Below, piece after piece: positions 59,152-64,000 of a stretch of DNA of 64,000 nucleotides; the stretch's first letter is position 1; each line of letters starts with the position of its first letter. The stretch spans positions 1-64,000 of the forward strand of contig NZ_SCRP01000002.1 in NCBI RefSeq assembly GCF_004298475.1, in the 5' to 3' direction. A program made the position numbers and the translations under genes. The notes beneath the pieces were generated by a model. The model worked only from the letters and a program-made list of their open reading frames with translations. It ran no database searches and was not told the origin of the DNA. Source of the DNA: Paraburkholderia sp. (GTDB taxonomy: Bacteria > Pseudomonadota > Gammaproteobacteria > Burkholderiales > Burkholderiaceae).

Positions 59152-60324
59152 ATGAAAAAGTTTCTCGTCGCCGCCCTTGCTTCGCTTGCATTCGCAAGCG
59201 GTGCCGCGTTCGCGGTGCCCAACGCGCAGCAGATCGAATCCGCCATGTCGCGAGGCGACTGGCAACGCGCGGATGCAGGCCTCGTGGAGGTTCTGCAGGC
59301 ACATCCGAACAACGCGCACGCCCACTATCTCTACGCGCAGGTGCTCAATCGCGAAGGCCGCTACGCCGACGCGCTGACCCAGGTCGAACAGGCCAGATCG
59401 CTCGATCCGCAAGTGCGCTTCACGACACCGCAACGCTTCGCCCAGGTCGAAGCGAATATCCGCGCCGATGCGACGCGCGCCGGTGCCGTCACCACGAGCC
59501 GCACGGCCAATCCGTTCGCCCGGCAACAGACTCAGCAACAGGTTCAGCAGGCTGCGCCTGCAACCGCGCCGCAACGTCACGGCCTCGGCATGGGTGCGTG
59601 GATCGGCTTTGCGGTCCTGCTCGCCGGCATTGCGCTGGTGCTGCGCTGGACGCTGCGCCGCGCGAAGTCGAATGAAGACGCCAAAGCCGGCGGCGACCGT
59701 CTCGATCAGCTCAAGCGCGCCACGGAACTGCTCAATGCGGTGCGCTCGCTCAAGCTCGACGTGCGGCTTTCGACAGCGCCGGGCCACGATGTGCTCGAAA
59801 AGGAAGTCGAGGGGCTGGAAGCGCAATTGCGCGGCCTCGTCGAAACGCTCTCGAACAGCGCCAATCCGCTGCCGCCGTATCAGATCGAGGACCTCGAACA
59901 CCAGTTCGAAAGCCTCAAGGCGCGCGCCGATGGCCGCCCCGATCCGAACGCGCAGCCCGCTGCGGCCTCGCCTGGCGGCAGCAATTCCACCTATGCGCGC
60001 GAAGCCGACGCCGCGTTCGGCCATCAGCCGCAGGCGCCCTATCCGCCGCAGCAACCGCCGCAGGTCATCGTGCAGCAAGGCGGCGGAATGGGTGGGATGG
60101 GCGGATTGCTGACCGGCGTGCTGCTCGGCGAGGCGCTTGGCCGCGGGCGTGAGCGCGTGGTCGAGCGCGATGTCTACGTCGACGAAGACGGTCGCCGCAT
60201 ACCGCGCGGCGGCGATGGCAGCGGCCTCGACTTGGGCCAGGGTTCGAACGACTGGGACGATGGTTCAGGCGGCGGCGTCGATATGGGCAGTAACGACAGC
60301 TCCGACGACTGGGGCAATTCGTAG
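59152..60324 (+). CDS. TPR-containing membrane protein, partner of the PspA-like protein
   Basis: A 390-residue protein. A signal peptide (KKFLVAALASLAFASGAAFA) precedes a TPR-like region (GDWQRADAGLVEVLQAHPNNAHAHYLYAQVLNREGRYADALTQVEQARSLDP). A membrane helix (LGMGAWIGFAVLLAGIALVLRWTL, about 144-167) follows, then a cytoplasmic helical segment and a Gly/Asp-rich acidic tail. GGGMGGMGGLLTGVLLGEALG suggests a second hydrophobic stretch. The gene follows the PspA-like gene by 97 bases and shares its strand and a terminator. It resembles YgaP- or TPM-type membrane proteins associated with PspA in some bacteria; function unproven. Confidence 0.72.
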   Translation: MKKFLVAALASLAFASGAAFAVPNAQQIESAMSRGDWQRADAGLVEVLQAHPNNAHAHYLYAQVLNREGRYADALTQVEQARSLDPQVRFTTPQRFAQVEANIRADATRAGAVTTSRTANPFARQQTQQQVQQAAPATAPQRHGLGMGAWIGFAVLLAGIALVLRWTLRRAKSNEDAKAGGDRLDQLKRATELLNAVRSLKLDVRLSTAPGHDVLEKEVEGLEAQLRGLVETLSNSANPLPPYQIEDLEHQFESLKARADGRPDPNAQPAAASPGGSNSTYAREADAAFGHQPQAPYPPQQPPQVIVQQGGGMGGMGGLLTGVLLGEALGRGRERVVERDVYVDEDGRRIPRGGDGSGLDLGQGSNDWDDGSGGGVDMGSNDSSDDWGNS

Positions 60325-60372
60325 AAGTCGCGGCACGCGCAGCGCTTGACGGCGCATGCATGCAATCTCACG

Positions 60373-60400
60373 ACGGGCTCTCTTGCAGAGCCCGTTTTTT
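60373..60400 (+). terminator. Intrinsic terminator after the TPR membrane gene
   Basis: ACGGGCTCT at 60373-60381 pairs with 60387-60395 across CTTGC, followed by six T. Classical intrinsic terminator for the pspA-TPR operon. Confidence 0.93.
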
Positions 60401-60567
60401 ATCGAGGCGCGACAACGATTGCGCAGTCGGCCGGAAGGAAATGCGCATCGCTTCTCAACTCGCCGCGATAGTGACGCACCCGCGCCTCACCCGCGCCTCA
60501 CCCGCGCCTCCCCCGGCTTCAGCTGCGAAAATTAATTCGCGCTGCCATCCATTGACGACTTCATGCG

Positions 60568-61335
60568 CTAGCGCTGCGGCCTTCCCGCATAAACGCGCGT
60601 CTCGTAGACGAAATTCACGCGGCCATCCTGTTGCGTGTGATCGAAGAGCGTGCGCAACGCTGCCAGCATCGGCTCGTGGCGCGGATCGCCGGGTTTCGGC
60701 GCGTAAGACGACGACATCAGCCGCCCCTGCAATCCATCGAAATCGAGCAACTGCGCATTGGGGAAAACCGTCTTGCGCTCGAAGCCGTCACCGAACCATT
60801 CGGCCATCGCCGCGTCGTCCGGATAACGCTCGGCAACACGCGCATAGTCCGAGCAAAAGCGCTGTAGCAGCGCCTCGTAGCCCGCGAGAAAAGGCGAGCC
60901 TTCCAGCAGCCGACTGTTCCAAAACAGGACAATCTGTCCGCGCGGTTTGAGGATGCGTGCGAACTCGCGTCGCGCCCCTTTCTCGTCGAACCAGTGGAAA
61001 GCCTGCGCAGCCATCACGAGATCAACGCTCGCGGTATCGAGCGTCGTAGCTTCCGCCGTGCCCGCCACGCTGCGGTAATTCGGGTAGTCGCCGAGCAGTT
61101 GATCGGCGGCTGCACGCATCGCGGCGTTCGGCTCGACGGCCACCACCGGATGCCCCGCATCGAGAAAAAGCTTCGCGGAAATGCCCGTGCCCGCACCGAT
61201 ATCGGCTATGCGCGCAAGCGGTGCAATACCGCAATTGGCATGCACGAAGGTCACCAGCTCGCGCGGATAGGTCGGCCTGAACTTCACGTAATCGGCTACC
61301 CGGTCGGTAAAGCGACGGGTGGAATCATCAGTCAT
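60568..61335 (-). CDS. Class I SAM-dependent methyltransferase
   Basis: A 255-residue methyltransferase. The SAM-binding motif I is [19 protein letters not shown], motif [13 protein letters not shown], then [14 protein letters not shown] and [15 protein letters not shown]. The overall layout matches the Methyltransf_11/25-type enzymes related to UbiE. The substrate is not apparent. The frame extends upstream but AGGGG lies 5-6 bases before the ATG at 61335, after which similarity begins. Confidence 0.87.
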   Translation of the reverse strand: MTDDSTRRFTDRVADYVKFRPTYPRELVTFVHANCGIAPLARIADIGAGTGISAKLFLDAGHPVVAVEPNAAMRAAADQLLGDYPNYRSVAGTAEATTLDTASVDLVMAAQAFHWFDEKGARREFARILKPRGQIVLFWNSRLLEGSPFLAGYEALLQRFCSDYARVAERYPDDAAMAEWFGDGFERKTVFPNAQLLDFDGLQGRLMSSSYAPKPGDPRHEPMLAALRTLFDHTQQDGRVNFVYETRVYAGRPQR

Positions 61336-61475
61336 CATGTCCCCTCTCAGCATGTCGCGCACGCGTTCGTACGCAAAGTCAATCGAATCCGGCCGCACCC
61401 GGTTGTGCACCAACGCCGTGCAGCATCGCCGCGCCCGCACGGCCTCAAGCCGTTCCGTCCTTAGTCCTGCAGTCC

Positions 61476-61604
61476 TTAAGCGCCGCCTAAAAGCCGCAGC
61501 AATCCCCACAGAAAGCGGCAGATCATCACGATCAGCTCCCAGAGCTGGATCAGTTGCTGCCATAGCACCACGAAGGTGCCTGCATCCAGCATGGCCTCGA
61601 TCAT
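61476..61604 (-). CDS. Tiny membrane protein of 42 residues
   Basis: A 42-residue frame, [20 protein letters not shown] followed by a hydrophobic stretch with several Leu and Trp residues ([19 protein letters not shown]). It could be a single-helix membrane peptide. GGGAG lies 5 bases before the ATG. Such small genes are often real but hard to prove. Confidence 0.42.
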   Translation of the reverse strand: MIEAMLDAGTFVVLWQQLIQLWELIVMICRFLWGLLRLLGGA

Positions 61605-61774
61605 CGTGCTCCCGATGCGGGCGCTGCGCGGCCCGTGATTCCGATCATATCCCTGCGGCACTTCGAACGCTCAAGTCTTCCCGCTTCACGCCGTTAAACT
61701 GCTTGGAGAGAGCCCGATATACGCATGATCGACGGGCCCACGCTTACCGACCCTTACGGGCAAGGAGACACCTG

Positions 61775-63196
61775 ATGTCACGTTTGCGTTTTCGCCTGTT
61801 CGGCGCTCGCCGCACAGGAAATTCGGCTGCCATCGTCGGCGATATCGCCGCTCAGGCAGGCCGCCTCGGAATTGAGATTTGCGACGTATCCGGCCACGTC
61901 GACGAAGTTGCCGCGCGGGTGCAAAACCAGGCGGGCGTCTGTCACGCACTGCGCGACTCGGCTGCGCATACCCTCGCGGGCAATCACCAGATCGCCGCCG
62001 CGGCCCGGGCCATGCGCGAAGTCAGCAACAGCACGGCCGCGACCGTGCAGTCCTCGCAACAGACCATCGAAGCATCGCTCGCCGATATTCATGGGCTCGT
62101 TGAAGGCGTGACCGTCATTGAAAGCCAGATCAGTGCGCTGCGCAGCGCGCTCGCGCATGTCTCGAAGGTATCCGAGGAAATCTCGCTGATCGCGCGCCAA
62201 ACCCAGCTTCTCGCACTCAACGCCGCCATCGAGGCCGCGCGCGCCGGCGAATCGGGCAAGAGCTTCGCCGTTGTCGCGTCCGAGGTGAAGAACCTCTCGG
62301 CGAAAACGGCGCTGGCCACCGGCCAGATCGAGAAGACGCTCGCGGAACTCACGCAGCAGACCGAACAGCTCATCGCCGAAGGTGCGACGAACACCGAGCG
62401 CGCACATCGCGTACGCGAAGGCACGCACTCCATCGGCTCGGCGATGCAAAGCACCGGCGTCGCGATCACGCAACTCGACGAGCACGCCGGCCAGATCGCC
62501 CAGCTCACCAGCGAAATCGAGGAAAAGTGCGACGGGCTCGAAGCGCAGGTCGCGGAGATGGCGAACGGCGTCGAGGATTCGAGCCGCAATTTTGTGCAGG
62601 CCAAGGATCAACTCGGGCGCCTGCTGGACGTATCGGAGACGCTGATCGAATTGAGCGCGGCGACGGGCGTCGAAACCGAGGACACGCCCTTCGTCGAGGT
62701 CGTGCAGCGCGGGGCGGCGCAGGTCGGCAAGCTGTTCGAGAAGGCCGTTGCGCGCGGCGAAATCAGCGAGGCGGATCTCTTCGACACCGACTACGTGCCG
62801 GTGCCCCACACGAATCCGCAGCAGCACATCGCACGCTTCACCGGCTTCGCCGACCGTGTGCTGCCCGAGATCATCGAGCCGCTCCTCGAGTTCGATTCGC
62901 GCGTGGCATTCTGCGTCACGATCGACCCGCACGGTTATATCCCGACGCACAATCGCAAGTTCTCGATGCCGCAGCGCGACGATCCCTTGTGGAACGCCGC
63001 GAATTGCCGCAATCACCGCATCTTCAGCGATCGTGCCGGCGTCGCTGCGGGCTCGCATACGAAGCGGTTCCTGTTGCAGACCTACCGGCGCGATATGGGC
63101 GGCGGCAACTTTGTGATGATGAAGGATGCGTCCGCACCGATCTTCGTGAACGGGCGGCATTGGGGCGGTTTCCGCATGGGCTACCGGCTCCAATAA
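61775..63196 (+). CDS. Soluble methyl-accepting chemotaxis protein with C-terminal sensor domain
   Basis: A 473-residue chemoreceptor with no signal peptide or membrane helix. A coiled-coil signalling domain is at about residues 60-260, with the hairpin tip [39 protein letters not shown]. The C-terminal domain (about 330-473) is unusual: it reads [35 protein letters not shown] and ends [32 protein letters not shown], like a Cache/PAS-like sensor seen at the C-terminus of some cytoplasmic receptors. It probably senses an intracellular or redox-type signal and talks to CheA. The start has AAGGAGAC 8 bases upstream. Confidence 0.88.
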   Translation: MSRLRFRLFGARRTGNSAAIVGDIAAQAGRLGIEICDVSGHVDEVAARVQNQAGVCHALRDSAAHTLAGNHQIAAAARAMREVSNSTAATVQSSQQTIEASLADIHGLVEGVTVIESQISALRSALAHVSKVSEEISLIARQTQLLALNAAIEAARAGESGKSFAVVASEVKNLSAKTALATGQIEKTLAELTQQTEQLIAEGATNTERAHRVREGTHSIGSAMQSTGVAITQLDEHAGQIAQLTSEIEEKCDGLEAQVAEMANGVEDSSRNFVQAKDQLGRLLDVSETLIELSAATGVETEDTPFVEVVQRGAAQVGKLFEKAVARGEISEADLFDTDYVPVPHTNPQQHIARFTGFADRVLPEIIEPLLEFDSRVAFCVTIDPHGYIPTHNRKFSMPQRDDPLWNAANCRNHRIFSDRAGVAAGSHTKRFLLQTYRRDMGGGNFVMMKDASAPIFVNGRHWGGFRMGYRLQ

Positions 63197-63227
63197 CGGC
63201 AACAGAAGGCCACAGAAGGCAGCAGAA

Positions 63228-63270
63228 ACGCAAACGGCGCGCGGCCGGTTAAGCCGCGCGCCGTTTGCGT
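63228..63270. terminator. 18-bp perfect stem-loop after the chemoreceptor gene
   Basis: ACGCAAACGGCGCGCGGC at 63228-63245 pairs exactly with 63253-63270 across a 7-base loop. It lies 31 bases after the chemoreceptor stop. There is no U-tract, but the stem is very stable and may end or protect the transcript. Confidence 0.82.
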
Positions 63271-63546
63271 TACGTCAGGGAATCTCAGCCGGAGCCCCGG
63301 AAAATCCCGAAGCGACTTTTCCCTCTTCGCTCAGAAATCCTGAATGATACGCCCGTCAACCTGACGACGCGTGATCCACCCCTCCCTCCGGTACAGCGTC
63401 GACATCCCCGCCTTGCCTGTCATTATCCCGACAATTTAATTGCATAGTATTGCGAAACATTGTCGCGCAGGCGTTCAATCGCCGACGACCAAACCCAACC
63501 TGTGCTGCGCACCGTGAGCGCGTCACACTTTGATCCGTAATTCGAC

Positions 63547-64000
63547 ATGAACAGCAGACGTGATTTCCTGAAGCTCGCCGGTACCGGTGCAGCCGCAACG
63601 GCCACCCTTGCTGGTATTCCTGCCTCGATTCGCCGTGCACTCGCAATCCCGGCGAACAACTCGACGGGCACTATCCGCGACGTTGAGCACGTCGTGATTC
63701 TGATGCAGGAGAACCGCGCGTTCGATCATTATTTCGGCACGCTCAAAGGCGTGCGCGGCTTTGGTGATCGCTTCACGATTCCGCTGCCGGACGGGCGTCG
63801 CGTATGGCAGCAGGCACGCGATAACGGCGCGCTGTTGACGCCGTACCACCTCGACGGTGCGGCCAATAATGCACAACGAACCACGGGCGTTCCGCACACG
63901 TGGGCAGATAGTCAGGACGCGTGGGATGGCGGCCGAATGGCAAACTGGCCGAAATCGAAAACTGATACGTCGATGGGGTATTTCAAGGAGCAGGAAATCC
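63547..64000 (+). CDS. Phosphocholine-specific phospholipase C, partial
   Basis: The N-terminal 151 residues of a gene cut by the window edge. It starts with a twin-arginine signal (NSRRDFLKLAGTGAAATATL), so it is exported folded. The mature protein begins TIRDVEHVVILMQENRAFDHYFGTLKGVRGFGDRF, the typical start of the acid-phosphatase-like phospholipase C (PlcC/PlcN) family, with the metal-ligand glutamate and the catalytic region near EN-R-x-F-D-H-Y. These enzymes hydrolyse phosphatidylcholine or related lipids outside the cell. It is not interrupted within the window. Confidence 0.9.
   Translation, partial: MNSRRDFLKLAGTGAAATATLAGIPASIRRALAIPANNSTGTIRDVEHVVILMQENRAFDHYFGTLKGVRGFGDRFTIPLPDGRRVWQQARDNGALLTPYHLDGAANNAQRTTGVPHTWADSQDAWDGGRMANWPKSKTDTSMGYFKEQEI

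Noticed and set aside
1..64000. CRISPR arrays
   Set aside because: Tandem arrays seen here have 9- to 12-bp or 129-bp units without regularly spaced unique spacers. No cas-like proteins were found.
1..64000. tRNA and rRNA genes
   Set aside because: GTTCGAATCC-like sequences occur only inside the adhesin coding repeats (near 16520 and 17400). No cloverleaf or rRNA segment was recognised on either strand.

Overview
The window is a GC-rich chromosomal segment of a Burkholderiaceae bacterium, most likely Paraburkholderia, Caballeronia or Burkholderia. I infer this from codon bias, the SLST-type trimeric autotransporter, DUF3022 and PGDYG-family proteins, and the prkA-yeaH-spoVR set. All assignments come from reading the sequence; no searches were run.

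Layout. 1-2183: small minus-strand genes (PhnA-like zinc-ribbon protein, ribbon-helix-helix protein, thioredoxin-fold-like protein) and six perfect 12-bp repeats. 2184-9369: a tight six-gene operon for a hydrogenase-4/complex-I-like membrane complex (HyfB, C, E, F, G and I-like). Its large subunit lacks three of the four NiFe-ligand cysteines, so it looks like an Ehr-type complex rather than a hydrogenase. 9366-12470: GT-A-like glycosyltransferase, secreted S1/P1 nuclease and two small proteins. 13415-20369: a 1917-residue trimeric autotransporter adhesin with a long SLST stalk and an internal 873-bp tandem duplication, then a DUF4019 protein and an orphan response regulator. 20435-25493: spoVR, yeaH and prkA, a general stress module. 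26128-33905: a hydratase-family enzyme, rbsK-rbsR, a lipoprotein, a CydX-like microprotein overlapping a P-loop kinase, and a saccharopine-dehydrogenase-family gene with an Lrp regulator.

34188-44740: a Spy-like periplasmic protein, PGDYG and DUF3022 proteins, a YhfC-type membrane protein, a LysR/YeiH divergent pair, a GST, a ClC channel with CBS domains, a C45-type Ntn hydrolase, two small proteins and a TetR repressor. 44977-50821: an RND efflux operon (lipoprotein adaptor, pump, NodT-type outer-membrane channel) divergent from the tetR gene, with a palindromic operator candidate between them.

50822-54097 looks acquired. It holds a signal-less NlpC/P60-like amidase followed by a signal-peptide-bearing DUF3828 protein, which is the arrangement of a type VI amidase effector and its immunity protein. 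It also holds a truncated XRE antitoxin, a YggS-family PLP protein and two overlapping small genes. Two near-identical 33-bp terminator hairpins bracket the part from the antitoxin remnant to the small genes, and the second is the terminator of the PBP1A gene (mrcA). 54130-64000: mrcA, a second ribbon-helix-helix protein, a PspA-like protein with a TPR membrane partner, a methyltransferase, a tiny membrane protein, a soluble chemoreceptor with a C-terminal sensor-like domain, and the start of a Tat-exported phospholipase C cut by the window edge.

The strongest candidates for something undescribed are the Ehr-like complex without maturation or ferredoxin subunits, the microprotein-kinase pair, and the amidase/DUF3828 pair beside a terminator-flanked insertion.
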